Shown: one piece after another, positions 29,995-40,749 of the stretch
Numbering within the stretch: position 1 is the first letter of the stretch
Layout of the letters: each line of letters opens with the position of its first letter
Source: Ovis canadensis
Lineage: Eukaryota; Chordata; Mammalia; Artiodactyla; Bovidae
Direction: 5' to 3'
NCBI RefSeq assembly: GCF_042477335.2
Contig: NC_091727.1
Coordinates: forward strand, 125,953,501-126,017,500
DNA: 64,000 nucleotides
Made by a program: the position numbers and the translations under genes
The notes under the pieces: model-generated
Databases searched by the model: none
What the model saw: only the letters and a program-made list of their open reading frames with translations
Told to the model about the DNA's origin: nothing

Positions 29995-31712
29995 AATATC
30001 AGGTCAGCTTGGTAAGCCCCTTAAGTGCCTCCCCTTAGGAGTCCCCCCGTAGGGCCCAAGGCCCCACACTAGGCTATCTTCATTCCAGCAACTATAGCTG
30101 CTCCCCAGCCACTGGCCCAACCACAGAGCTATTTCGGAATTTCTGAGTGTGGGCTGCAGTAAGTGAGGGGTTTTGACAGACTCCCTAAAAGCAATTAGCC
30201 AAATGGGAATCACTTACACTCAATTTTCAAGTGGCTAATTTGGTGTCGGGGAATCTTCTTTAAAAGGCGTGGGTGGCAGACATCCCAGTGTATCCTGTAA
30301 CTATTTTCACTAGCTAGCTTAGCCAAGGGAGTTGCATTCCCACACACTAAGAAAAGTCTCATCAAGGGGGTCCACCCAAGTGCTTTCTTTGCTTGCTCAG
30401 GCATCTCTACTAAATGAGAGTCGAGCCAGAGAGAGTTACTTTTCACCCTGTCAGCAGAAACTGGAAGGTGAGTGCAGGCCACTGTGGGGCTTTAGTAGAG
30501 CACTGCCCTGCCTGTGAGGTAAGGTTCCTCCTCTGGCTCCACATCCTTAGTCCCTGTATGTCTTATGAATGCCTGTGTGTGTGCCTGGACTGGTAGTTAT
30601 AGGGGAAGGAGGAGGCAGGGGAGGGGCATGGCAGATTGGAAAATGTACACTCCCCCACAGACAGGAAAGCCTGAACTAGCATCTCCTCTCACAGTTGTAG
30701 GTGACGAGTGTGAAGATTTGGCTCTTGACAGCTACATGTGACACACATCTAGAGGGAGCTGTGGCCATAAAGACCCTGTGTTTGTGTGTGCAGACAGGCT
30801 GTGAATGGGAGCATGGGAGCGCACCACTGAATGAACTCTCACTATATAGAGTGTTTCCGGGTCAGTGTACCTAAATCTAGTGATGAAAAATCAAGTCACA
30901 ATGGGACTATGTATAGATGTGTAGCACATCTCAAATTCTCAGTGTGAGTCATTCACTGATGTGCATGTGTGAGTATACCTTCCTGTGTGTTAGTAACAAG
31001 GGGAAAGAAGCATGTGAACATGAAACTGACAAGGAGCCCCGTGAAGAGTCCTTTAAGAAAACGGCAAGGAAGAAGATCTGGCTCTTTAAGTGCCCACCCA
31101 GAGGGAGCTGAACCAAACTACTGCATTTCCTCAACAACTGAGCCAATCCCTGCCCCCTTCTCCCTCCACTGCAGTCATCAAGAGAAAGGGAAATGGTGCA
31201 AAATCACCCCTCCCTCAGCTGAAATGGACATGACCTCCCTGCCTCTTTCTTTCTTAACAAGTGTCTGTAAGTACCTGCCCAGCTTGGCTCAGCAGTGAGC
31301 TTTCTTCCCTTTGTTTTTCATTATCTTCATTTGATCTGCAGAGTCTACTGTTCACAGGTGCACCCAGTTAAGAAGAATGGTTAAATGCAGTGCTGTGAGC
31401 CGCCCCATCTTAATTTCTGACTGTTCCCAAAAATTACAAGAGAACTGGCTACCAGTAGAGCAATAATGGATTATCTTTCACCCAGAGGTCTTGCACCCTG
31501 AAGAATAAGCTTGGCTGAAAACCAGAGCTGCTCACATAATGTTCCATTCCCGCCTGTAGTTACACAAAACACAACCTGGGTTTAATGGTCCTCGAGAATA
31601 TTGATCTACATGTTTACAAGCTTGGGCAAGTTTCTGGATGAAAGATGCTAACATGGTGGTGAAAAAGAAATATTACTTCTTACTCTAGACCGAGCGAATT
31701 GTGGCAAATGCA
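29995..31712. other. Unassigned unique block
   Basis: The longest stretch without a recognised repeat (1.7 kb). Frames are at most about 110 codons and resemble nothing known to me. May hold conserved noncoding sequence or a noncoding-RNA exon, but nothing in the bases proves it. Confidence 0.4.
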
Positions 31713-32345
31713 GTGGTGAGCCTCTCAACCATTTTTGTGCTATGGACCCCATAGCAGTCCAATGAAACCTATGGATCTCGTTCTGAACAACATTTTTAAA
31801 TGTATAAAATATATAGGATTACCAAGGAAATATTGAAATAAGCCCATTATTTAAAAATTTGTGGGGACTTCCCTGATAGTCCAGGGGCTAAGATTCCATG
31901 CTTCCAATACAGGGGGCCCGGGTTAAATCCCTGGTCAGGGTACTAGATCCCACATGCCACAACTAAGACCTGGTACAGCCAAACAAATAAATAAAAAGAA
32001 TTTTAAAAATTATAGTATAGTCACATATGTTCCTTTTATTAACATGTTAAACAGGTTTTAGCAGAAGGTCTCATAAGTAATGTAATTTGCAAATAGTGAT
32101 CAGCACAAATGATATTTCAAGACATTGGCAATGACTATAATGTTACAGGATAAAAACATCTGTGATTTCTACTGGTGATAAAATTACAACTACTGTAATA
32201 CTACTGTGGCTTATTGCCAAATCTGTAACAGAAGTAAAAGCTAAATTTCAGTTAGAGATTTGTAAAAATACAAACATACTTTTTTTCTTATTCAAATTCA
32301 ATAGACCCTCCCTGCATTCTATCCATGAATCCCTAAGTCATTAAA
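31713..32345 (+). mobile_element. Ancient hAT-like DNA transposon relic
   Basis: Begins CAGTGGTGAGCCTCTCAACC, like the hAT terminus CAGTGGTTCTCAACC. It continues TATGGACCCCATAGCAGTCC and GTTTTAGCAGAAGGTCTCATAAG, and ends near ATCCATGAATCCC. No transposase frame. A CHR SINE interrupts it at 31862-32000. Family name uncertain. Confidence 0.5.
31862..32000 (+). mobile_element. CHR-type SINE
   Basis: GGGACTTCCCTGATAGTCC head, GGGTTAAATCCCTGG B-box region, and AAATAAATAAAAAG tail. Inserted in the hAT-like relic. Confidence 0.85.
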
Positions 32346-32354
32346 TTTTCTTGA

Positions 32355-32501
32355 GATGAGATGGCTGGATGGCATCACTGACTCGATGGACGTGAGTCTG
32401 AGTGTACTCTGGGAGATGGTGATGGACAGGGAGGCCTGGTGTGCTGCGATTCATGGGGTTGCAAAGAGTCAGACACGACTGAGCGATTGAACTGAACTGA
32501 T
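32355..32501 (+). mobile_element. BovB 3' terminal fragment within inverted-repeat left arm
   Basis: GATGAGATGGCTGGATGGC to GACTGAGCGATTGAACTGAACTG. It shares all private variants with the BovB at 33487-34338 (for example GTGTACTCTGGGAG and GAGCGATTG), showing it was copied from that element and is not a separate insertion. Confidence 0.9.
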
Positions 32502-32781
32502 ACAACTAATGAAACCCACCCTCATCTTTGTCCCAGGCAAATTACAAATTGGATGAGAAATGTGGTCAAAGCCAACTGTTTGCAATGGCTCATCCATTGA
32601 AATTGACTCAATAGCATATACATCCAGTGCATACAAATTGAATACCTACAGTGAGAGAAAAAAACACAGCTCCTATCTTGGGGAGCTCACAGTCTAATGG
32701 AAGAAAGAGATATGTGAAACAGAGAACCAGGGTACAGCAAGTGAGTACTATATGACTGGGGTAGTCTAGAGCAAGAAGTGA
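32355..32781 (+). repeat. Left arm of a 427-bp perfect inverted repeat
   Basis: Exact reverse complement, with no difference found, of 33205-33631. It holds 147 bases of BovB 3' end (plus orientation, 32355-32501), then unique and L2-derived sequence. BovB is cut off abruptly at 32355, unlike in the right arm, so this is probably the derived copy. Confidence 0.95.
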
Positions 32782-33204
32782 CACAGAGACAGCATCAAAG
32801 CTGAAAAAGCAGTAGCAACTCCTAAATAAGAGAATGTTCTGACCACCTGATCACCTCTGAAAAGTCAAAGAAGGCTGAGAACAATGAAGTCAGTGATTGT
32901 ATTAGATGCATAAAGAAACAAAGACAAGTGCATGAACAAACAACAACAGCGGAAGTGTTTGGAAATCAGAACTGATTCAGTCATAGATATTTACAGTCAC
33001 TACAGTAACTGAGCATGGTGATAAACCAGCCTCCAACCAGAAAGGGTTAAAATATATTTTGCTACTTTGTTCTCTGCTCAAAGAAGCACTACGTTGGTTT
33101 CCTTCTCTCTATAGGAGTAAGCCTAATTTTCCTGGGTTGGACTTCAGGGGTTCCCAGTACCTCCTTCCTATAGGAAGCCTTCCCTAACCCTCTCAAATAG
33201 TGAC
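32782..33204. other. Spacer of the inverted repeat
   Basis: 423 bases between the arms. The right part (from about 33060) is L2-like in plus orientation and runs on into the right arm without a break. The left part is unassigned. Confidence 0.8.
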
Positions 33205-33345
33205 TCACTTCTTGCTCTAGACTACCCCAGTCATATAGTACTCACTTGCTGTACCCTGGTTCTCTGTTTCACATATCTCTTTCTTCCATTAGACTGTGAG
33301 CTCCCCAAGATAGGAGCTGTGTTTTTTTCTCTCACTGTAGGTATT
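33060..33345 (+). mobile_element. L2 LINE 3' region
   Basis: GGAAGCCTTCCCTAACCCTC, ATTAGACTGTGAGCTCCCC and AAGATAGGAGCTGTG follow the sense L2 3' UTR. It crosses the boundary at 33204/33205 smoothly, marking the right arm as ancestral. Confidence 0.6.
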
Positions 33346-33631
33346 CAATTTGTATGCACTGGATGTATATGCTATTGAGTCAATTTCAATGGATGAGCCA
33401 TTGCAAACAGTTGGCTTTGACCACATTTCTCATCCAATTTGTAATTTGCCTGGGACAAAGATGAGGGTGGGTTTCATTAGTTGTATCAGTTCAGTTCAAT
33501 CGCTCAGTCGTGTCTGACTCTTTGCAACCCCATGAATCGCAGCACACCAGGCCTCCCTGTCCATCACCATCTCCCAGAGTACACTCAGACTCACGTCCAT
33601 CGAGTCAGTGATGCCATCCAGCCATCTCATC
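33205..33631 (-). repeat. Right arm of a 427-bp perfect inverted repeat
   Basis: Equal in length to the left arm and exactly reverse-complementary as read. Both its edges run on into natural continuations (L2 on the left, BovB on the right), so it looks like the source copy. Confidence 0.95.
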
Positions 33632-34338
33632 CTCTGTCGTCCCCTTCTCCTCCTGTCCCCAATCCCTCCCAGCATCAAAGTCTTTTCCAATGAGTCAACT
33701 CTTCGCATGAGGTGGCCAAAGTACTAGAGCTTCAGCTTTAGCATCATTCCTTCTAAAGAAATCCCAGGGCTGATCTCCTTCAGAATGGACTGGTGGGATC
33801 TCCTTGCAGTCCAAGGGACTCTCAAGAGTCTTCTCCAACACCACAGTTCAAACGCATCAATTCTTTGGCACTCAGCCTTCTTCACAGCCCAACTTTCACA
33901 TCCATACATGACCAGTGGAAAAACCATAGCCTTGACTAGATGGACCTTAGTCGGCAAAGTAATGTCTCTGCCTTTGAATATGCTATCTAGGTTAGTCATA
34001 ACTTTTCTTCCAAGGAGTAAGCGTCTTTTAATTTCATGGCTGCAGTCACCATTGCAGTGATTTTGGAGCCCAAAAAAGTAAAGTCTGACACTGTTTCCAC
34101 TGTTTCCCCATCTATTTCCCATGAAGTGATGGGACTGGATGCCATGATCTTCGTTTTCTGAATGTTGAGCTTTAAGCCAACTTTTTCACTCTCCTCTTTC
34201 ACTTTCTTCAAGAGGCTTTTTAGCTCCTCTTCACTTTCTGCCATAAGGGTGGTATCATCTGCATATCTGAGGTTATTCATATTTCTCCCAGCAATCTTGA
34301 TGTTTATTGTGTTTCTTCCAGTCCAGCGTTTCTCATGA
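33487..34338 (-). mobile_element. BovB LINE 3' part, antisense
   Basis: 3' terminus at left (TCAGTTCAGTTCAATCGC), 5'-truncated at about 34338 within the reverse transcriptase. The first 145 bases belong to the inverted-repeat right arm. Confidence 0.95.
33496..34338 (-). pseudogene. BovB reverse transcriptase C-terminal fragment, broken
   Basis: Read on the minus strand from 34338: INIKIAGRNMNNLRYADDTTL keeps the catalytic YADD, then [21 protein letters not shown] frameshift near 34060 (ITAMVTAAMKLK) moves to the frame of 33724-34122. A stop near 33724 precedes the last frame, 33496-33708. Endonuclease and N-terminal reverse transcriptase are absent. Confidence 0.85.
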
Positions 34339-34427
34339 TTGTCAAAAGTACAGGACACTGGAGAGTTGAGCTAATGATGAAATCACTTGCATTATGTAGC
34401 TTAAACTTTCACAATGAGAACTAATGT

Positions 34428-34619
34428 GGGACTTCCCTCATGGTACAGTGGCTGAGACTCCCCACTCCTAATGCAAGGGGCTTTCTGGGTTCAACCCCTG
34501 ATCAGTGAAAAAGATCTTGCACGCCAAAACTGAAAGAAACTGCATGCCACAACAAAGATCAAAGATCCCACAAGGTGCTACGAAGACCTTGCACAGCCAG
34601 ATAAATATTTTAAAAGGAA
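34428..34619 (+). mobile_element. CHR-type SINE
   Basis: GGGACTTCCCTCATGGTACAG head and CTGGGTTCAACCCCTG B-box region. Flanked by AGAACTAATGT / AGAATTAATGT (34417-34427, 34620-34630). Confidence 0.85.
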
Positions 34620-34630
34620 AGAATTAATGT

Positions 34631-34865
34631 CATTCAAATGTATTCAGATGGAGCTAAGATGCAGCATTTATAACACTGTTAACTTAAAACCTAATGAATT
34701 AAATAAATAAATTTAAATTTAAAAAAAAAAAACACTAATGAAAAAAGTGGGAAATGACCAGGAAGTATTTCATGATGTCTTGAAGCAGGGCTACCTGAAC
34801 TTCAAAAACAATCAAGAAACAAGCAGATCAACTTGAGGTTTTCTTCTTTTGTCTTAGTCCAGTTC
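34631..34865. other. Unassigned AT-rich sequence
   Basis: AAATAAATAAATTTAAATTT and an A run at 34700-34732; otherwise unrecognised. Confidence 0.3.
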
Positions 34866-35010
34866 TCCATCCATCCATCCATTCATCCATCCATCTGTCT
34901 ACCCATCTATCCATCTTTCCATCAAAAACCATCCAACATCTAGCCGTCCATTCATCCTTGATCTATCCATACATCCAACATCCCTTCATCCATCCATCCA
35001 CCTTTCTATG
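34866..35010 (+). repeat. (ATCC)n imperfect microsatellite
   Basis: About 145 bases of CCAT/ATCC units with substitutions (CATTCATC, CATCTGTC), perfect at 34868-34890. Confidence 0.9.
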
Positions 35011-35024
35011 TAACTAACATAATG

Positions 35025-35558
35025 CTTACTCCTTGGAAGAAAAGTTATGACCAACCTAGATAGCATATTGAAAAGCAGAGACATTACTTTGCCAACAAAG
35101 GTCCGTCTAGTAAAGGCTATGGTTTTTCCATTGGTCATGTATGGACGTGAGAGTTGGACTGTGAAGAAAGCTGAGCGCCGAATAATTGATGCTTTTGAAC
35201 TGTGGTGTTGGAGAAGACTCTTGAGAGTCCCTTGGACTGCAAGGAGATCCCACCAGTCCATTCTGAAGGAGATCAGCCCTGGGATTTCTTTGGAAGGAAT
35301 GATGCTAAAGCTGAAGCTCCAGTACTTTGGCCACCTCATGCGAAGTTGACTCATTGGAAAAGACTCTGATGCTGGGAAGGATTGGGGGCAGGAGGAGAAG
35401 GGGACGACAGAGGATGAGATGGCTGGATGGCATCACTGACTCGATGGACTTGAGTCTGAGTGTACCCTGGGAGTTGGTGATGGACAGGGAGGCCTGGCGT
35501 GCTGCGATTCATGGGGTCACAAAGAGTCGGACACGACTGGGCAACTGAACTGAACTGA
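35025..35558 (+). mobile_element. BovB LINE 3' part, young
   Basis: From CTTACTCCTTGGAAGAAAAG to GGGCAACTGAACTGAACTG. Frame 35047-35349 reads [19 protein letters not shown] on to FGHLMRS. A 3-bp deletion at about 35345 (GCGAAGTTGAC for GCGAAGAGTTGAC, plus one base) breaks it before the last frame at 35327-35548. It opposes the BovB at 33487-34338. Confidence 0.95.
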
Positions 35559-36309
35559 ACATAACTAGGCAAGTTTAATGTTCTTGGAATCTTAAAGGGA
35601 AATGAACTCTATAGTTAATGTAGCTCTCAAACTGTCACATGAAAATTCTGATGGGGAATATGGAAATCTGATATTTAACAATTGTTAGGTTGAACTAAGC
35701 ATTATCTCTCTTAAAAACCTTCCTAGATCTTTTCAGTTCTGCCTTCCCTCTCACTGCAGATTCTAAATAGCTCTCAAACATCAGTCCTGCCACCCTCCTA
35801 CACAAGTTTCTTCTCAGTGAACACTGGTAAGGATTCCCACCTCCTCAACATGAAGGTGGGAATGCTGCTGCAGTCTTTTGATAGATGTGGAGAAATGATA
35901 AGATTTTAGGCAGGATGTGAAAAAGGGAACCACACCTTAAAACTCACCTCCTCCCCTGAAAACTTCCTGAGGCTTCACTGGCTCCCAATTCCTTGAGGAA
36001 GGTACCAAGGGACAACCAACAGATCAAGAATAGCAAATATCTGAAACTTGTATGGGAGATTGTTGCCCCATTAAGCCAAGCTTCCCATGAAACTTTGCTG
36101 AAATTCCAAGCAAGGAAAACAGGCAGCATGAAATGACACTGTAACTCAGTCCCTCACTGGCATGGGTCTGCACTTCCTGGGAGAAGTGAATCAATACAGT
36201 AGAGTGTCCAAGTGGGACACATTGCCCAGAGGGGGCTAGCAACCTTCCTCACAACCCCAGGGAAGACCCTTCACTGTCCACTCCGTACACTCTTTGATTC
36301 ATTTCTTTG
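35559..36309. other. Unassigned sequence
   Basis: No recognised repeat or exon. Confidence 0.35.
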
Positions 36310-36769
36310 TTCCTTTTGTGTATATTCAATAGTTTATTTGTAGTTACTATGGGGATTACATGCAACATCCTTATGCCAATCTTTCTTTAAATGATACCAA
36401 CTTAAATTCAATCACATAAAAATTCTACTCTTTTACGCTTTACCCACTTACTTTATGTTATTGATGTCACAAGTGTTATGTTATTGATGTTGTGTACCCA
36501 TTAACATAGGTTATATTTTCATGCATTTGTCTTTTAAATCCTTTAGAAAATACCAAGTGGAGTTATAAACAAAATTAAAATTAAAGTGTTTTTTATATTT
36601 GTCCATGTATTATTTACTTTTACTGGAGAATTTATCTTTTCATATGCTTCAAATTGCCATCTAGCATTCTTTCATTTCAACTTAGACTTCATTTAGCATT
36701 TCTTTCAGGGTACATCTAGTGGGAATGAACTCCTGAACTCTTACCTTTTGTTTGTCTTGAGCTTGTCTT

Positions 36770-37033
36770 GCTAAGTCGCTTCAGTCATGTCTGACTCTGT
36801 GCAACCCCATAGACAGCAGCCCACCAGGCTCCTCCATCCCTGGGATTCTCCAGGCAAGAACTTTGAAGTGGATTGCCATTCCCTTCTCCAATGCATGAAA
36901 ATGAAAAGTGAAAGTGAAGTCACTCAGTCGTGCTGGATTCTCAGTGACCCCATGGACTGCAGCCTATCAGGCTCCTCTGTCCATGGGATTTTCCAGGCAG
37001 GAGTACTGGAGTGGGTTGCCACTGCCTTCTCCA
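36770..37033 (-). mobile_element. Bov-A2 SINE, antisense
   Basis: Two BovA units with the GAAAAGTGAAAGTGAAG linker. Flanked by a perfect 12-bp duplication TGAGCTTGTCTT (36758-36769, 37034-37045). Confidence 0.95.
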
Positions 37034-37265
37034 TGAGCTTGTCTTAGCTCCCTCATTTTTTCAAGGACAGTTTTGCTGGATACAGAATTCTCAGTTGACA
37101 GTTTGCTTTTCATTCAGTGTGGCCTGCAACGTTTCTGATGAGAAATTTGATAACAGTCTTATGGGGGACTCCTTTATACATTCAAGTCATTTTTCTCTTG
37201 CTTCGTTCAACATTCTTGTCTGTCATTCTCTTTTGATTATTTGACTATTGGATTATAATGTCTTT

Positions 37266-37468
37266 GTTGTTGTTTAGTTGCTCAGTTGTGTCCTACTCTT
37301 TGTGACCCCATGGACTGTAGCCCACCAAGTTCCTCTCTCCATGGGATTTCCCAGGCAAGAATACTAGAGCAGGTTGCCATTTCCTGCTCCAGAGGATCTT
37401 CCCAATCCAGAGACTGAACCCACATTTCCTGCATTGCAGGTGGATTCTTTACTGCCAAGCCACCATTT
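37266..37468 (-). mobile_element. Bov-tA SINE, antisense
   Basis: TTGTTGTTTAGTTGCTCAG end, BovA unit and B-box region, ending at a degraded head (GCCAAGCCACCATTTG). A short GTCTTTG flanks both sides. Confidence 0.85.
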
Positions 37469-37943
37469 GGGTCTTTGGGGGTTTATCCTACTTGGAATTT
37501 ATTGAGCTTCTCAGATTTGTATATCTATGTCTTCCCTCAAATTTGAGAAGATTTTAGCCATTATTTCTTCAACTAATCTCTCTGCCTCTTTCCCTATTCT
37601 TCTAGGACTTCCATAATGTGTATAATTGTATGTTTAATAATATCACATAAGTCCCATAGGCACTAGTCACTTTTATTGATTCTTTTTTCTTTTTTGCTTC
37701 TCAAACTGGATAACTTCAAATAAACTGTCTTCAACTTTGCTGATTCTTTCTTATGCCTGTTTGAATCTGCCTTTGAAATCCTCTAGTGAATTTTGAAATT
37801 CATTTATTCTCATTTTCATCATCAAAATTTTTCATATTTTTCATAATTTCTATATTTTATTGATATTCTCATTTTGTTCATATATTATTTTTCTGATATT
37901 TTAGCTCAGGCTGCTATAATAAAATACCATAGAAGCACTGGCT

Positions 37944-38563
37944 TTGTTGTTGTTTTCAGTTGCTCAGTCATGTGTGACTCTTTGTGACCTGATGAACTAC
38001 AGCACACCAGGCGTCCCTGTCCTTCACCATCTCGGAGCTTGCCCAAACTCATGTCCATTGAGTCAGTGATACTATCCAACCATCTCATCCTCTGTCGTCC
38101 CCTTCACCTCCTGCCTTCAGTCTTTCCCAGCATCAGGGTCTTTTTCAATGAATCAGCTCTTTGCGTGAGGTGACCAAAGGATTGGAGCTTCAGCATCAGT
38201 CTTTCCAGTGAACATTCAGGGTTGATTTCCTTTAAGATTGACTGGTTTGATCTCCTTGCTGTCAAAGGGACTCTCAGGCATCTTCTCCAGCACCAGTTTG
38301 AAGGCATCAATTCTTCAGCACTAAGCCTTTTTAATTGTCCATCTCTCACATTCACACATGGCTACTGGAAAATCCAGTTTTGAGTATATGGATCTTTGTA
38401 GGCAAAGTAATGTCTCTGCTTTTTAATGTACCATCTAGGTTTGTCATTGCTTTTCTTCCAAGGAGCAATCATCTTTGGGCTGCAGTCACCTTCCATTGTT
38501 TCCCCATTTATTTGCCATGAAGTGATGGGATTGGATGCCATGATCCTCATTTTTTGAATGTTG
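37944..38563 (-). mobile_element. BovB LINE 3' part, antisense, older copy
   Basis: TTGTTGTTTTCAGTTGCTCAG terminus at left, 5' truncation after TTTTTTGAATGTTGAG at right. Minus-strand frames show KADSLKKTLMLGKTEGRR-like and IMASNPITSWQINGETM residues with several breaks and a short deletion before GETMEGDCS. Confidence 0.9.
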
Positions 38564-38590
38564 AGTTATTTGTCTATTTTATAGATAGTA

Positions 38591-38862
38591 ATGCTACTGC
38601 TAAGTCACTTCAGTCGTGTCTGACTCTGTGCGACCCCATAGACAGCAGCCCACCAGGCTCCCCCGTCCCTGGGATTCTCCAGGCAAGAACACTGGAGTGG
38701 GTTGCCATTTATTTCTCCAATGCATGAAAGTGAAAAGTGAAAGTGAAGTCACTCAGTCGTGTCTCACTCTTAGTGACCCCATGGACTGCAGCCGACCAGG
38801 CTCCTCTGTCCATGGGATTTTCCAGTCAAGAGTACTGGAGTGGGGTGCCATTGACTTCTCCA
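38591..38862 (-). mobile_element. Bov-A2 SINE, antisense
   Basis: TGCTACTGCTAAGTCACTTCAG to GGGGTGCCATTGACTTCTCC with the usual linker. The flanking duplication is short and imperfect (TAGTAAT). Confidence 0.9.
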
Positions 38863-38879
38863 ATATATAGTAGTAATAT

Positions 38880-39226
38880 GTATCTGTTAATCCCACATTC
38901 TTAATTTACTCCTCCCTCTCCTCTTTGGTAACCATATGTTTGGTTTCTATGTCTGTGAGACTATTTCTACTTAGTAACTAAATTAATTTCTATTATTTTT
39001 TAGATTCCACATATAAGTGATATATAATATTTGTCTTTCTCTGCCTGACTTACCTCACTTAGTATGATATTCTCTAGGTCCATCCATGTTGCGACAAATG
39101 ACATTATTTCATTCTTTCCTATGGCTGAGTAATACTCCATTGTATATATATACCACATCTTCTTTATCCATTCATCTGGTGATGCACACTTAGGCTGCTT
39201 CCATGTCTTGGCTATTGCAAACATTT
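38880..39226 (-). mobile_element. Artiodactyl L1 3' end, antisense
   Basis: 3' UTR followed, on the minus strand, by the last 75 codons of ORF2 (39224 to 39000: MFAIAKTWKQPKCASPDEWI to DKYYISLICGI, stop). 5'-truncated at about 39226. Confidence 0.85.
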
Positions 39227-39794
39227 TGCCCAGCTGCTTTTCAATGTTTTAATTTCCCAAAGATTCTAACCTCTGCTTCTTCTTAGGTACTAGATATGTT
39301 ATTATATTCATTTGCCCATAATCTCTTGGTCCCAAGCATCCACAGGTCTGCAGTTGTCCTGCAATTTGCCTCCATAGCTTCCAGCCCGAAATCCAAACTA
39401 TGTCACTATTGCTCATCTGTGCTCTAAGTCAGGTGATACAGAAACCAGTTCCTCAGGTAGCCCACAGACAGGCCAGAATATTGCATATATGTTCCATCCT
39501 GCTCCTTCTGTCCCAAGTGGGGGAACCAAGAATTCAGTTGATTACCCCTGACCATACTGCACCACATTGTGGAGGGGGTGAACCAAGGGTGAGTAAAGTG
39601 TAATGAAATGTCTGGCCATTTTTAAGGTAGCTTTTATTTGATTGGGCATTTGCTTGGTTGCTACTGATTTTTAACTGGTTTCTGAAACTCTTATAAAATT
39701 ATTGTAGTCAGTCTTTAATTGTTAATTTGATGTTTCTGTGAGGACTTGGAGCTTCCTAGTCCACCATCTTGCTGATATCACCCATTTGCACTTA

Positions 39795-40065
39795 TTATTA
39801 ACCATTGAATAAACAATGCATGGTACATAGGAGATGCTTAACAAATGTTTTCTGAATTGAATTTTAACCTGACTTGCATTATTACTTCAAGTATATTAGA
39901 CCTGAGTGCTCACCTAGATTGTAAGCTCCCTAGGGTAGGGAATCATTCATAATTTCTGCTATGTTTACATAGAATAGGTAGGGGTGCTTAATATCTGTTT
40001 ATTTTGCTCAAAGTAGGTGTTTAACAAATATTTATTGATTTTATATGACTGAATTGGCTTTTACC
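39795..40065 (+). mobile_element. L2 LINE 3' end(s)
   Basis: CTAGATTGTAAGCTCCCTAGG and GTGTTTAACAAATATTTATTG at 39900-40065 are sense L2 3' landmarks. 39800-39865 (GGTACATAGGAGATGCTTAAC) looks like a second terminus. Confidence 0.65.
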
Positions 40066-40749
40066 TCTCATCCTCGCCTTGCCTTTGCCCAGAGTGAACA
40101 CAGACTTGGAATTCATTAGTTGGTACACAAAAATAAATGGATTGGAGCCATGTAGTGCCCTCGTCTCACTCCCAGAAAGTAAAAATAAATCTAGGTCTAG
40201 CCTCTACTCTGCCCCTTGTGAAATTCACATTCATTTCCAGCCAAAAGCAGGAACTACTATCCTTGCTGAATTTTCACTATTTAGCATTGTAAGTTCCAAA
40301 GGAAGCACCAATTTTAGAATAAAAGTTATAGGTCACAAACTCCTATTTATCTCCAAGAGTCCCTGGAACAAATGGTTTAATTATCATCTCATAATTATTC
40401 CCTCCTTTTTCCTTCCTTCTTTTCTCCCTTCCTCCCATCTATAAATATGTATTTAACAAGCACTACTGAACAAGAACTGATGATGTACACATGAGACAAG
40501 TAAGGCATGGACCTTGCCCCCAAGAGTTCACTGAACAGTAATCATATACATGAGCCTTCACTCTATCTGGAATAATGGTTACTTTCTGAAAGAATTCAAA
40601 CAGCCAATTATCTCCCTGGTAACAAAACCAATTCGGGGGTTGGGGGAAGATAACTGTGTCCATAAGAGGGAACAGGAAGACCCTGAGCTGACCTTTTTCC
40701 ATGGCCACATCAAAATTACAACTATTTACCTATGAGAACAACCTGACGA
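40066..40749. other. Unassigned sequence with weak L2
   Basis: CT-rich 40395-40440; a doubtful antisense L2 piece at 40442-40550 (GGACCTTGCCCCCAAGAGTTC). Confidence 0.35.

Larger units (their letters stand above)
36310..39782 (-). mobile_element. Old L1M 5' region, antisense, split five times
   Basis: Exposed pieces 36310-36769, 37034-37265, 37469-37943, part of 38564-38590 and 39227-39782. Landmarks: GTTTTGCTGGATACAGAATTC, TTTAGCCATTATTTCTTCAAC, CTTTGAAATCCTCTAGTGAA and, at the right end, GGAGCTTCCTAGTCCACC / CATCTTGCTGATATC. The last is the reverse complement of a typical L1M 5' start, placing the element's 5' end near 39782. Confidence 0.65.

Noticed and set aside
34866..35010. CRISPR-like array
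   Set aside because: The regular units are 4-bp ATCC microsatellite repeats without spacers.
36787..37047. Recurring peptide of the MSDSVQPHRQQPTRL type as a gene family
   Set aside because: It recurs at 38616 and 52704 only because these are antisense translations of Bov-A2 SINEs.
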